From: Stratiolaelaps scimitus
Taxonomy: Eukaryota > Arthropoda > Arachnida > Mesostigmata > Laelapidae
Length of the DNA stretch: 64,000 nucleotides
Reading direction: 5' to 3'
Assembly: GCA_019614645.1 (NCBI GenBank)
Contig: JABWDB010000007.1
Coordinates: 558,001 to 622,000 of the forward strand
The translations under genes and the position numbers were made by a program. Shown here in pieces: positions 1 to 13,173 of this stretch. The notes beneath the pieces were generated by a model. It ran no database searches. It was not told where the DNA came from and saw nothing but the letters and a program-made list of their open reading frames with translations. Numbering within the stretch: the stretch's first letter is position 1; each line of letters opens with the position of its first letter.

Positions 1-202
1 AATTCGCGTTAGCCGCGATAATTATCATTATTATTATTGTTATAATTGTTATTTGCATCTCGCGTCCCATCCTCGTCGCGTGGAACGGTTCACCGCCGAG
101 CGATATCGGCAAAACGTCTTGTTGCCAGTGTTTGTGTTGTGTTGTGTGTTTGTTTTTTGTCTTGACAAAGACCCTGTGTAGCGTCAATTTCGTCATAGCG
201 CG
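1..202 (+). other. Upstream region / probable 5' UTR of the first exon
   Basis: This stretch precedes the start codon at 203. It contains a short ATT-rich run near 24-55 and then mixed GT-rich sequence. In the frame of the exon there is a TAG stop at 179-181, so translation cannot start further upstream without an intervening splice. The base at -3 of the ATG is a purine (G), compatible with initiation. No TATA box or initiator could be fixed with confidence, and the transcription start is unknown. Confidence 0.4.
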
Positions 203-509
203 ATGTTGGAAGCGGACACAAACGCACCTCCCAGTGTTCCGGGGGAATCTCCCGAAAGTGGATCAGTGTCGAGCGCCTGTTCGCCGGTGGCCTCGCCCGC
301 CGGGGTCCCACCCCGCACGTCGAGTCCATCGCACCCCTGCAATAACAACATACCTCCTAGCAATTTGTCAGCTCGCGCTAAGGACTTCAGCATCGACGCG
401 TTAATTCTACGGAGGCAGGATTCGACCGAACGCGATGGTAGTCCGGACGGTGCCAGCGGCAACAGCCGGACCGCATTGGCTACGACGGCCAGCGGGATGC
501 TGGGCCTCG
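203..509 (+). CDS. First coding exon of a probable eh1-motif transcription factor (T-box or homeobox class), partial
   Basis: The ATG at 203 follows an in-frame stop at 179-181. The frame codes for 102 complete residues plus one base and ends at a consensus donor: CTCG, then GTAAGT starting at 510 (phase 1). Past the donor the frame becomes low-complexity Ile/Met-rich sequence, which supports splicing. Residues 1-54 are rich in Ser, Pro and Ala, typical of a disordered transcription-factor N terminus. Residues 55-68 (LSARAKDFSIDALI) hold an eh1-like Groucho/TLE co-repressor motif at 62-68. The Leu-Ser-x-Arg-Ala spacing before Phe-Ser-Ile resembles the N termini of T-box proteins such as Tbx20, Tbx18 and Tbx22. 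Mnx and Gbx homeodomain proteins carry related motifs, so the family is not settled. The protein would be nuclear and probably a repressor. The DNA-binding domain should lie in later exons, none of which I recognise here. Confidence 0.6.
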
Positions 510-2114
510 GTAAGTTGACGTTAGCTGGCGACCCGGTCAAAGGGACATACATATCATATGTAGAAATCAGAAAAATCATAATGATAGTAGTAGTAATAAT
601 AATAATAATGATGACAATAATAGAGCGGAGGCTGTTATGATTCTCGGCTCTCGGTGTATGACGAGTGCGGTGTCGCCACTTGGTCGTTCGTTCATTTGAC
701 ACGAGTTCGCACACGAACTGTTGTACAACAGAAGTCCACTTTGAAACCAGTTTCAAAGAACACACTGAATGAGCTGTCCGATAAATTTTTGGATAAGAAG
801 CAATGGTCAGACCGTTATTTCAACATTGCCTCACATTGTTCAGTACGATTATCCCTTTATCGATACTGGCCACCATCCGGAGTCGAGCGACTTCGCAGCC
901 GATCGAGGTCTTCGCCACCTGGTCACACGCATGTGACTGCCATCGTATTCATGCCAATAAATAGTATAGTAATTACAGTATTAATATGTATCGTGTGTCG
1001 TGGATACTATACGAGAGGTATTGTTGCTAATACGATTTACACATGAACGAGAAACTTTCAGCAGCATCAAAATGCCGGGACGCACCTATTGCATATGTGC
1101 TAATTCTATGAAGTTATCGATATCCTATCAATTAAGCTCCCTTGATCGAATCTCCCTTGCTTTGGACACAAATCTGCAAATGGAATGTTCGCGGATTAGC
1201 ATTTACACGTACGCCATTATCTCACCGCAATCACCTCGATCATCTGTTCACAAGCGACGGAGGCCATACATTCAGCCAGACACTGCTGTAGCTTAGAGTT
1301 AGTATAGATGTGTTCTATACTAATTCGATTTTGAAAATTGCAACTTTGCAGAACCGGCATTGTGGTCTACTTCGCATCGATTTCATGACGATTGTCTATG
1401 GATGAATCAATAGGCTGGCTTTATTCCTATATCCATTTACTGGACAAGAGAATTTTCGAGTAGCGATTCATTTAAGCCACAATAAAATGATCATTTAGCC
1501 GCAACCCCCTCCAACGGCATTGTGCAATATTAGCCGAGGCCAACTCTCGAGCCAGAATTCATTCGGATATACCTAACATATGATCCGACTCAACCGACAG
1601 AAGCTGGAAAACAATTGCAAACGTATTGAATATGAGCATTCGCATGAAGTTCGCTTGGCTAACTCGAGTTGTTAGTGAGAAAACAGCCTCACAAATGCTC
1701 ATTTCTGCGAGCATCGAATAGCATAAGTCACAATGCTAGCGGTGCCGAGCGGTTTGTCAGCACAAAAGGCACTGTGTAAACCTATTGTCGACGTTGGACT
1801 CCCCATCGCCATCAGTTACTCGTGGTTACACGTGTGTTCCATTGCTTATTGCACCGTTTAGAGGTTCGAACAGTAACCAAATCTAGCTATTTTACTATCG
1901 GCTATCTTCAGCTATGTTCCAACGTTCACCTCGAGTGTATTGTAGCATTCGTTGTCTTTTCTGTTGACGATACTTCATTTCTTCGTAACAGTTGGACGTA
2001 ACGCGATCATTGCATCCCGTGCATGCGGCTGTGTCAGTCTCGAGATGTGGCTTTGAGCGTTGGCCACCACCCCCCCGGGGCGCTGCTGCGGCTGCCACTG
2101 ATGTTCGAAGGAGG
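510..2114 (+). other. Non-coding stretch, probably start of a long first intron
   Basis: It begins at the GTAAGT donor and continues with ATA/ATG-rich low-complexity sequence (565-630) and then mixed sequence. Open frames here are short, unsupported and without recognisable domains. No acceptor joined to a coding-like block was identified. Whether it is intron or intergenic depends on where the next exon lies. Confidence 0.4.
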
Positions 2115-2333
<219 letters not shown>

Positions 2334-4023
2334 GATCAATTGCTATTTTTGGACATTGTCAGCAGACGTCGCTATTACGCTCTGTTTTGTTAGGCGTAAA
2401 TGTATGTTACAAGTGTATTGTCGTCGGCGGCGTGTCGACACGGCCGATCGAGCAATCCGCCAATAAATAAATATATATATATATATATATGTAATAGTAC
2501 AAATAGCCAGACGGATGTCTCCGTTCATTTTTCTTTCTCACTGGAACAAAGCGTCATTGCCGTCGTGCCGTCAGCACACCGCGGACAAACTCGCTGCAGA
2601 ATCGGATCAGAAACCGTTAACGACAGCCGAGACGGCGGCGGCGGCGACGACGTGAATTCGTAGCGTTCGCGAGCTTCGTTCACGACAGACCGACTTCAAT
2701 TCTTTCTTTCCACCCCCTGTGAAACTGCTAAGCGAGTAGGCGCAGCCAGGTAGTCGTCGTGGTCGTCGTCATCATCTGCTCGCGTTGTGCGCGTGCTTTG
2801 TCTCGCTTTGAGCGTTTAACGTCGACGGCGCCCGCCAATGGGACATTGTTTCAATGCTATTCGTCCGGCGTTCGCTCGATGTTCGCCCGAGCTTCCTTGA
2901 TATGTATATTCACAGAGTGAACTGTGTCCACGATCGATCGAAGAAGAGAATATCGTGTGGATTTGTGTTAGTTCGGTGTGTTTTTTCTTCTTCTTTGGCA
3001 AAATGATGGAAAAAAAACAGCAGAACGCGCCATTTTGACGTGGAGCCGACCGTCAGTCGCCGCTCGAACCAAACTGAATATGGACTGCTAAGGGTATCCG
3101 CTGTTATTTATCTATAACAATGGTGTTACCTTATGATTATGGCCCACTAGAAGTGCGTCGTGAATCGAAATGTCAATCGTCACAGAGTATGTTATAGTGG
3201 CTATGCGGCTGGTATATTGATACCGCAAGTGTTATCAAGCAATCAAAATCAGCTCTAGCGAATGGCGTCAACGCTGTCGCGGGCACAGGGCGGACGAGAT
3301 CGCAACCGCGCCAAACGTCGCCGTGAGGAATACTCATGAGGGAATGATGACTTTTTATAAATCACTTGCAATATGGCTTCAATGTGTCTCCGTTGTATGC
3401 ACATATTACATTTGCATAATACAAATTCTATACACGCTATAATGCACTTATTGGATACGTTGTATACACGGCTATTAGAATAGTAATTTTATTGTTTACG
3501 ATGTGCTGGTAACCATAGTCAAATGTGGAAGCGTTGAAATATTGTCGGTTGGACGACACGGTCGGGCGGAATTCGGCAATACTGAATAAAATGCTGAAAT
3601 ACTGAAGAGTGCCCCTTTTTGACCTAATGCTGGATTGCAGACTGCAGGAGAAATAAATAAATAAATAAATAAAGAACAGTTTAGAGCTGGCGGTAGTACC
3701 ACTTGAGGCTTGTGTTACAATTTTTCAGCGAACATATTTCAAAACGCATTCATTGTGTCACGGAGCCTTGAGTCAGCGATTTTGTGAGCTAACTGCGTCA
3801 ATTTTGTGAATCATTACCGCCAACGGGGTGAACCACTCACACGTAGTTATGATTGTATTATAGATAGATATCTGTTTCAAACGCTGGATTCGGCCAGCTG
3901 CTGAGGAAAGATAGTAGAAGCGAGATGCAAGTAACATTGTCTAGCTAGAAAGTCTCGGACACCCTAGGCGCCCTCTGCTCTCGAATGATCAATCGCTCTT
4001 GTGACTACACACATATATATACA
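2334..4023. other. Non-coding stretch
   Basis: No supported gene. It holds an (AT)10 tract at 2471-2490, a GGC-rich patch near 2633-2655, a GTCGTC-rich patch near 2752-2772 and an AAAT tetranucleotide run at about 3652-3673. The rest is mixed unique-looking sequence. Confidence 0.4.
2471..2490. repeat. (AT)10 microsatellite
   Basis: Pure AT dinucleotide run following a short AATA-rich lead-in. Confidence 0.95.
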
Positions 4024-4065
4024 TGCTACTTTGATGTATATATATATATATACATCAAAGTAGCA
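4024..4065. repeat. Perfect 42-nt palindrome centred on a TA run
   Basis: The 21-base left half (starting TGCTACTTTGATG then TA repeats) is the exact reverse complement of the right half, with no mismatches and no spacer. The unique 13-bp outer arms show that this is more than a symmetric TA run. It could extrude as a cruciform or fold as an RNA hairpin. Bases just outside (4023 and 4066) do not pair. Confidence 0.9.
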
Positions 4066-4717
4066 GACACACAGCATGGATTTGCTGTATATCGTAGTGT
4101 TATAACTGACGCCACCATGATTATTATTATTCCGTCGTACTGCCGACACGTCGAGCTGATTGTCTCTATCGGCGCTGTTGTTGCTGTTGCCGTTAGCGTT
4201 GTTGTTCTACCCTCACGGGATTCTCACTAGCCTTCTAGCTGAAGATGGATTTATTTAATGGGGTCCACGACGAACGCCAGATCGTGGAGAGCCGACTCAT
4301 AAAGCTGGGGGGCGGGGGGGCGGCGGGGAATCAGCCACAATTTTCTAGCTATTTTGTTCACCACCGCTATCACCACTTTGTCATAGTAACAGCAGCAGCA
4401 GCAGCAGCAGAGGGAGAAGCAACTTCGAAATTGACCACGATCCCGGCGGTGAGAGCTTCGCCGTTTCCAAACTTTGCCGTCGTTACGTCTGTCGTTCGCT
4501 GTCCATTCTCTGGAGTCACCACTGGGCAACACCGACACCTCGCCACCGCCACTTGACGACGACCGCCTTAGCCAACCTCCTCCTCATCGTCCCCTGGTTG
4601 ATTTCGGCTTAGTTCACGATGAAGTGAAGTCAAACCTGAGGAAGGAAATGAAGGCACATCTCGATTCTTTTTCGTTTCTGCCGCCATTGCCCTGCCAAGT
4701 ATAACAACAACAACTTT

Positions 4718-4723
<6 letters not shown>

Positions 4724-4754
<31 letters not shown>
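4724..4754. repeat. (TA)15 microsatellite
   Basis: Pure TA run of about 31 bases. Confidence 0.95.
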
Positions 4755-4757
<3 letters not shown>

Positions 4758-5230
4758 GTAGCAGCGACGATAGGAAAACGTGACATCATTTGTCCTTTTT
4801 CTTCTTCCCCTGCCTCGATTTCTCTGTTCACTTAGCCCTTTTCTATGGTACTCGCAAGAGAATCCGTCCGAAAAGTCTCGACCGGTCGCGAAGTTTTGAG
4901 TGAAGAGGCGGTCTCGCCGTGGTCTGCCCGTGGCTCGCCACCGGCAGACCACTAGCTGTTGGCGGCGGGCAGAGTGGCTAGTAAGGGCTCCACCGGTTTT
5001 CGCATAAACAAAACCGAGTCTCCGACGGAAGAAGAAACAAAAATAACAACAACTCAGCGACGGCCGAACGATTGATGATAGCATTTATGAAGAGTCGTTT
5101 GTCGTCGTTCCGACTGACGCAGTTGTTGCTGTTGTACAATCGGCCGCTGGGTCGCTTGGTCAGTCGCCGGCGACGGCAGAGAATCAGGCGACTTTTCACA
5201 AAACATAGAAGAAAGATTGGACGATGATGC

Positions 5231-5262
<32 letters not shown>

Positions 5263-7178
5263 CTGCTGTTGGCGGCGCTACTACATAGGGGGCTATGTTT
5301 TTCTGTCTCACGAAAATGACATTCGTTCGTTCGTTGGTTGAACGGCAGCGCAGCTTGTTGGTTGATATACCCCCGGCTACCGACTACGGTAGTTCACAGG
5401 CGACGCGCGCTCGAACGCTCGTCGTTGTAACCATACTTGTATATTAGACATCGTGATGCGCGCTTGTTGAGTGAATATTGTTCTCGACTATGCAATATGT
5501 TGTTGTTGTTGCTGCTGCTGCTGCTGACGATAATGATTATTATTAGTATTACCGACTTTATGCTTTCTGGCTGACGATCGTCAACCTTCAGCATTTTGGT
5601 CGCCCCCAAGCCCAACTCAACCAAGCCACGTTGTCGGCAAAAAGTTCTTGCTGCCTACATTCTCCGCGTGTTTCGAGTATGGTGTAAGTAGTGCCCATAT
5701 GATGACTCGATCTTCTCTAGCCTCTACCATCATTATCTTGCTTGTTCATTATATAACAGAAGACATGATGTAGCATTCGCTTCGCTTGAGAGTTCATTTG
5801 GGACGATGGACAAGCTAGTATTGTACCGCATAATTACTAAATGAATTGTACAGAGGGAGGAGAGGTGTCTGCGTGCGCAGCGCTAATCTAATGAACAGCA
5901 TAGCACCATGCTGATAATAATAATACTAATAATAATCATAATAATAATGTTAACAATACTAATGTTGTTGATGTCGATAATCAGCCGTGATGAGCTGTGA
6001 CCATAAATTAGCCGGGCGTAGAGCTGTTCAGAGTGATAACTGAACACAGTATTCTGTCATTGATTCGTTCGTATGCTCGCGATCTTACTTCGCCCTCATA
6101 GGTCTCGTGAACATTTCACGTGGATTAGAGTGGTGTATTTTTGTCAGTTGAAATTCACTCAGACCTGCACAACATCATATGCATTTTGGCTAGCATCGGC
6201 TGCCTCTGGTGGTGGCATGTGCTGTGCTGGGCTGGTGTGTGTGTGATTCTTTACGGATACTGTCGACGCTTCTGGCGGCTGTGTCCCACCTTGGCACGAG
6301 CTACCTTGTTTCAGCAACGAGCAGTTAGTAGTCGTTACCGGGACTATCTTTCACTGCCATCTTCCAGCTTGTTGATGATTAATGAAACGCTACTTGTAAC
6401 AAGATCTAATATGAGCTGGACGAATGTTGTGGGTGTTAAATATAAAAACATTGTTTTATAATCCTCATTGCTCCGCCAACAGTCATCTCTGTTCGACCTC
6501 GATCTCAGTTCGACCTCTATTCCACAAACTGCTACTGGACGATGTATGTACAAGCGCACTGCGCGCAAGCTCTACAGAATGCTCTCAGCAATGGACTTGC
6601 GTTTGGGGGTCGGTGTTTCATCTCAAATACAGGGCTGATATAGACTGGATGTACTCTCAGCGATCTGGCCAAGGTACTACTTGTGCTGAAGTCGATGCTT
6701 CGAACTTCGATGTGGAGTGATTCTCCTCACTATCTCTAAGCTTAATTGGATTTCAAAAGCCACTGGCGATAAAACACAATTTGCCGAATGGCGAAATTCG
6801 CGCGCGAATTCGGGCCTCACACAGGGAGTAAGATGGGAACGGAAAAAAATCGTGCGATTTTGTAACTCACGAACAGCATGCAGGCATTGATCTCTGCTGT
6901 GATTGGCAGGCAGACCGAATGTCTGTCGGACTGATCCTAATATCATTGAACGATCCGAAGCAGACTTACATCGATTGTCCTATAATATGTACTAACAATA
7001 ATAATCATTATATCGATAAAGGTTTGGCTTCAGGCAACAACAACAACACACACACACACGACGACGATGGCGTGGTGTCCTGTAGAAATGCTGAGCGTTA
7101 GTAAGCACAGTGTTAGTATCGAGACAATACCTTCATATCAAATCATATATAAGGGACACGTTTTGCTATTAATTGCAT

Positions 7179-7230
7179 AATAATAATAATAATAATAATA
7201 ATATGATGATGATGATGATGATGATGATGG
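7179..7230. repeat. Compound (TAA)n-(ATG)n microsatellite
   Basis: A TAA run up to about 7201 is followed directly by nine ATG units at 7203-7229. Adjacent different triplets suggest mutation of one into the other followed by expansion. Confidence 0.9.
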
Positions 7231-10200
7231 AATGACCAACATGACCGTGTGTGAGATGTATTATGACACATTCGTGTATACAACATCTGCTACTTTGCCA
7301 TCTTGTCCGCTCGAGAGTTGGCGTGTATCGTCCACTCCGTAATAACAATACACACATTCGTATAGTGATTCTTCTCTCGCTCATATCCGTAATAATAGTA
7401 TCGTGTGTGTGATAACATCTGGCCTGATTGGCTTCGATCAATCGTCACGTCAATATGTCGAGCATCCCGTTAAAATGTCACTTATAGTTTCTTCCCTATC
7501 GATTATAGTAAATGGTGATAATAACCGAAAATGTTCGCATATCGTGTCGTTCGACGGTCGTTGTTATTTCAACACTGTATGCAAGGCAGTGTGTGTGTGT
7601 CTGGTGCATGGCGACGTCGAGAGGCGTCCATGTACTGTGAAACGAGCCAGCCAGCCAGTCAGCCTGATCGACATCTATTAGGTAGGAAGACAAGGATGCA
7701 CGCAACAAGAATGAAAACATCTTCTTGCTGGTGTGATCTTTCCACACGAATTCGTTCGGCGGTTGCGGTGGCGACGACTTGTCCCTGGTCCATAAATCGT
7801 CCTCCTGCAGCCTGTTCGCCGGATAACTTCTACGAGCGTTCCACAATGTATTGTATATGATATTATAGCGATGCCCTCTACCAATGCGCGTGCATATGTT
7901 CGTGCGTGGCGGGCCGACGACGCGCGTCGACCTCCGAAAGCGACCGAATAGCGTCGGACAGTAGAAAGAAGAATTAGTCGAGGCGACATAAGCCGACATA
8001 AGCGAGGGATATAGGTAACCAACCGAACGAGGATGGACAAAGTGTCAAACGCGCTTCGTGTCGTGCAAAACGCCTCGAGGCAAATCCTCGTCTAGATGGC
8101 CACGTCGCCATAGGCGACTGACTGGCTGACGTCGCATGTGCCGATTGCAATGCGTGATCCGTCTTTACGTCGAGCGGCCGCCGTTCGTAGATCGATCGTA
8201 GATTTTGTTGACAACGTGAAAATTTATGTCTCTACTTCAGCGGCGGCGGCGGCAGCAGCAGTAACTGCTGTGTGGAGCGATTCAGCGGACGGTATCATGG
8301 CTGCCGCTGCTGCTCCTGTTGTTGTTCTTGTTATTGTTGTTGTTCGATGACTATTTCTTCGCTTGAACCGACATACGCTCAACTGTGAGTGGCCGAGGCG
8401 ATTTCGCGTGCTCACCACCGACGCTACGATAAACAGCAGCACCGACGTCCTCCTGCGGCCTGCTGCTCTCCGAGCAGGCCGCTAATTCGGCACGTCGCGT
8501 TTGTTAGCGTCGCGTACGTCGAGCAGACTGGATATGGCTGTCGTTTCTTTGCGCGATTTCAATGCGTCACCAGATCGGTGCACGGCTGATTTTTGCGCTC
8601 TGCTTTCGTGGTCAATCTCTCCCTCTCTCTCACTCTCGCTGTCGGTGGCTCGCCTTGCCGCTGAAGCCGAAACGCTGATGAGGCGTAGATGGACGGCGGT
8701 ACGTTGAGACGGGACGGACAGTTGTCGACGGCATTCGCGGCGCTCAAGGACCGCTTCTTGTTGCTGCTGTTGTTGTTGCTGCTGCTACTGCTGCTGTTGC
8801 TGTTGCTGGCTTGGACAGCAGCAGCAGCAGCGTTGTGTTCTCGTTCTTGACTTCCCAACACTTCGTCGGAGCACGGTCTAAGATCCGATGGACTCACGCT
8901 CTCCAGTCCTGTTATCTCCACCCCGCTGCGACACCAATGCTGCTGCTGCGACTGCTGCTGCTGCTAAAGGCGACGCGGTGCTCAACTGTTTGTTACGCCA
9001 GTGTCAGTCGGTTCCGAATCGCGCTCCGCCGTCGCCGCTAACTGCTGTCGCCATCTGATGTCGTTCTGATCTCGGCGCGTCGGCGTTCTGACAACGTGTT
9101 TGATGCTGAGCGGCGCCGTAGCCGAGCTACCGCCGCGAACAATTCGGAGAGCCGACCAAGAACTCCTTCTCTAGAGTGCCAGCTTGAATACAATATAATC
9201 GCGACAAAACAATGCCGTCGAAGACGCGCAGCAGCCATAGGAATACTGAGACAGAACGAACGAGTAACAAATCGGGACACTTTTGATTCAATTTACGCCG
9301 AGTCGTTTAGCGTAAATTGTGTCCGTTTGAATTCTTCGCGGGCATAATCACACCAACACAAGAATAGACTGAACATTTTCGTCGGCCATTTCTCTGACGC
9401 TATTCCAATGTCTTCATCACAGAACGTTCCCTCTACCGTGGGGGGTGCGCGCCTGTGTCTTCAGAGTGTTCGACTTCTCAAAGTGGTCTCAGCGCTTCGT
9501 TTCTGCTGCTGCTGTTGCTGCTGCTGTTTCGACGATGTTGGCGGCGACCAATGTGTGCAATACACGGACAGTTGCCGACGACAGGAGAGGGGTACTTACC
9601 TTCGAGAGTTACGACTAAAACGTACGCAAACAGTCAGCGAAGGTTAGCGATGAAACGGAGACGTTACGGGACGCAAACAAATTGTAGCCACCGCACTGCC
9701 GGCGAAGCGACGCGGCTGCTCATCGACGCAAGACAGCCAGCCAGTCAGTCAGCCGGGCCAGTCGAGCGATCGGCGGCCGTCACACAGACGAGCCAGCGAA
9801 TCGTTTGGATTTTGCCAAACGAGAGCCATATGCTGCCTGCTACTCCTTACGCTTGAACCCGGTTGATCGAACGCTTGGACATCGTCCATGCGTCCGGCCG
9901 GGTCGGCAGACCTCGCACCAGAAGCCGTCCGACTCTCTGACCCTCTGCGGGGTGAGTAGTGCCCGGTCACTATCGTTCAGGTGGCTCTGCCCATTGAATA
10001 GCCGGTAACAAACCGTGCGTAAATCGTGCTCACTTCGATTTTCGTTGCTGTTTAGTCAACATACTTTGCTTGCGTCCGTAGAGACTACGAGCAATATTTT
10101 ACCTACTCGAATTGGAATACCGTTGGACTGGCGCGGGAATCAGCTAAGAACACATCATGATCTGAGAACACAATGTATTAATGGATATAATGAGGGTTCA

Positions 10201-11389
10201 TCAAGATGTCCATGTGAAATGTTCTCTGATAAATGGCGCATAATGCCCCTACAAACATATGTTCAGAGTTGAAAGCTGGCCGGCGATAATGTTCCGTTAG
10301 TCATTGAGTCACTCTTATCCGAAAAGGGTTCGTTCACAGTAAAGTGAGGTTCGAGCATCGCATTCGCGGAATCACTGACAAACATCCGGCCCTTCATCGA
10401 GCGTCGGCAAAATGATAACAATCCCTCAATTATTCACCTTTTGTGAGGAAATCACAACACACGTGCCTAACGAATACTTTCGGACGGAAAAGGTGCAAAA
10501 ATAAACAACAGAGTTAATGCACCCACCTCGGCGTACTGCCATTTCGAGGCGTATTGTTTCTAGACGACTGACTGTTGCAGCGGTGACCGAAGATATTCCT
10601 AAAAGGTCAGGTTGGCAGCTAAGTAGTCATAACTGAGGTTCATATCTTGTGCGGACGGTGTGTCCGAGACAGACTCTACAGAGAATACAAATAATCGTAA
10701 GTTCAATTAATCTAAACGCAAAATGTGTGTGGGCGTAATTAGCTCCCGCCAGCTCGCTCTCTTTCGTGTCCGGATGTTCCATTCGCACCCACAACGTCGC
10801 TGAGTGTGCGTGGATATTTTGGTGGACACATTTTAGTGTTTTCTGTGATTTGGGTCCTGAAACAACGGTGTACTGGGTGTCCTCATTAGGCCGGCTGTCC
10901 TACGGAACGGCAAATCTAGACAGGACATCAATAGGGCTCGTTAATGAACGAATGCAACGAGTCTACCAAAATAGCGTTACCCCAGTATCCGCGGCGCGTA
11001 TTTGCCCCGAGGGGGGGGTAAGCCTTCTCAGTTCCGTTTCTGTCACCGTGTGCCTAAACGATAAAGTTACATCGTTTTAGAGATTAATACTACCACCATT
11101 ACTTTCTATAAGACAATTAGCATTTTCGGCCAGAGTCTTTCATCTACGAGCGCTAAACAAGCATAGATCTCTGTCGGATCAATATTTCTACACTTTTTCC
11201 TAACGATCACTAAAGTCCTGAATAGAATCGACTATTTCTTGTTTCTGCATTTCTAGTCCAATGTTTTTCACTTATATACGATATAGCGTTCCACTTCTCA
11301 ATCGTACTCCCATACCCTGCCATACTATTGTATGCACCTGACCTAAATGGGAAAAAGTCAGTCCTTCAAATGTGTACACATAAAGTCGT

Positions 11390-11733
11390 CGTCACAAAGT
11401 GTCGCTGTTGCTATCATCGTATCATCCGTGGCTTGGATGGTCCTTGCTGTGAAAAGTCGGAGGCTGCAGGTCCGGGTTCCGAGACATGGTACAACATATC
11501 CACAACAACTTAAGCATCGTAAAAGAAATGGCAGTTCCGTTAGTAAACTAAAACGCTGTATATTGTATTGCACTCAAACGTGTTATAGTCGCAGCTTGCT
11601 ATTGAGCGTCCAGCTTCGAATCCAGCAATAACCTCGTCCGGTAGCCGCTGTCTTGAATGCACGTTTTGCTAGGGAGCCAATTCCGGACTATTTCAAGGCC
11701 TCTCGCCACAAAGTATCGTTGCTGTCATCGTAT
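11390..11733. repeat. Short dispersed direct duplication (about 30 bp, two copies)
   Basis: The segment 11390-11422 recurs at 11704-11733 in the same orientation with a few substitutions and a three-base gap. Shared core words are CACAAAGT, TCG, TTGCT and TCATCGTAT. The spacing is about 310 bp. It could be the edge of a repeated element; the first copy lies just upstream of a tRNA-like segment. Confidence 0.45.
11433..11490 (+). repeat. tRNA-like (SINE-type) relic
   Basis: This segment aligns with 19555-19612 at roughly two thirds identity, sharing TGGATGG, GCTGT and GCAGGT. The B-box position (11469-11479, GGTCCGGGTTC) departs from the consensus GGTTCGANTCC at three sites. This suggests a decayed Pol III promoter-type copy. 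No full cloverleaf can be drawn, so it is not called a tRNA gene. Confidence 0.3.
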
Positions 11734-12437
11734 AGGCCGCTATCCTATCACATCTATTGTTCAGGAGTGGCTAATACTAGAAGAGTTTGCCAATCGCCTC
11801 TGAGCGAATTTTCGACGCTCCCGGCAACAATGATCGGCTAGCTCCACAAGTCGCAACTCCATAGCCATTGAGTACATACAGCCAGCCAGCAAATCACATA
11901 AGTAGAGCTCGCTCGAGAGTAGCGTTTGCTTGAATGGGTGCATGCTTGACTCTGCAAAGCAAGCACCTTGCAACTGGCATCAACGCTCTAGCATCGACGC
12001 CGGCGATGAAGTCAACAAGCCTGGCAGAACAACAATAATCTACTGCTAATGTCATATTCGACCTCCGTCGAGATCCCAGTCATAGGCGGGAAGCCACTGC
12101 GCTAGCGCGTTCGAGCCATTGTCGGCGTTCAGCGACAATGTCGCCACCTTTATGGCACACTGGTGCATACTCACATGCATATCTACATCAAATATAGAGA
12201 CACATAAAGCCACACTTGGCCCGTGCTAACAAGCCACTTCCGGTCGACGATCGGATCAGCTTCTCGCCCATTCGCCTCGTCGTTCAGTCGCCTCTGAGCC
12301 ATTCGGAAGCATGCATCACCCCTTTGGCTTAGTTGTCAGAGGAATCGGCAGTCGGCTCGTTAGGACATGACAACAGGGGCGTGCTGGCAGGAATTAACCG
12401 CCAGACCAGACTCTATTGTTCGGGGTCGCTCTGTTCC

Positions 12438-12457
12438 TCTCTCTCTCTCTCTCTCTC
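12438..12457. repeat. (CT)n microsatellite
   Basis: Pyrimidine dinucleotide run of about ten CT units, followed by further C/T-rich sequence. Confidence 0.85.
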
Positions 12458-12988
12458 CCTCCCTGCGCCTCGTACACCTTCCCGATATGGGGATAGCGAT
12501 TGAAGGAGATGTACACACTGGCTTCGGCAACTCTGACTCGGGGAGTGGAGTGTACATACACGTGTTAGTGGATGTACAGTGTTGTTCGATGGAAGGTGCG
12601 TCTGACGAGGGAATTCTCGAAATGAGGAATCCTCCTCGAAGGTCTACTCGACCCCGTCCGACAGTGTACTGATACGCAAAACCCTGTCGCTGCAAGCTCG
12701 CCGTTGTCGTGCGTTCAACGGCTAGCGGACTTCAGCATCGTCGAAGACGGCAAGGCTGTTACATCGTCGACCGACAAATGATCGAACTAACAAAATACGT
12801 CTCAGAGTGCGTGTTTGTACCGTTCCATGATGATGTAAAGCAACACACAAGCACATACCGTGGGCAAATGACTCGCATATGCTGTAAGCGAGCTCGCGCA
12901 CAGCGAACTCGCGGCTTCATCGGCTTCGACAATTTTGGACCCACATGCAACCAACCCACATGAAGCGCCCAGATAAATGATAGATGTT

Positions 12989-13005
12989 ATATATATATAT
13001 ATATA
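12989..13005. repeat. (TA)8 microsatellite
   Basis: Short TA run followed after a few bases by a GT run near 13012-13022. Confidence 0.9.
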
Positions 13006-13136
13006 CACCAGTGTGTGTGTATGTGCGAGTATAAGAATTCGTACAATGGCGCCCTCTCTGCCGTTCATCGCAGTTTTGATCTCCTGTTCTGCTTTCAGCG
13101 TGGGCGAATAGCGATTACTGACGACATGACGACGTT

Positions 13137-13137
<1 letters not shown>

Positions 13138-13172
<35 letters not shown>

Positions 13173-13173
13173 G
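13138..13173. repeat. (TTG)12 microsatellite
   Basis: Twelve TTG units continuing into ATGATGATT. A translated reading gives poly-Leu, which is not coding evidence. Confidence 0.92.

Larger units (their letters stand above)
4066..11432. other. Non-coding stretch with GC-rich triplet patches and AT microsatellites
   Basis: No gene could be supported. The main content is a TA run at 4724-4754, GCT/GTT patches at 5227-5271 and 8760-8815, TAA and ATG triplet runs at 7179-7230, a CTG patch at 9504-9528 and mixed sequence. Open frames overlap on both strands and show no conserved domains. Unrecognised short exons cannot be excluded. Confidence 0.35.
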
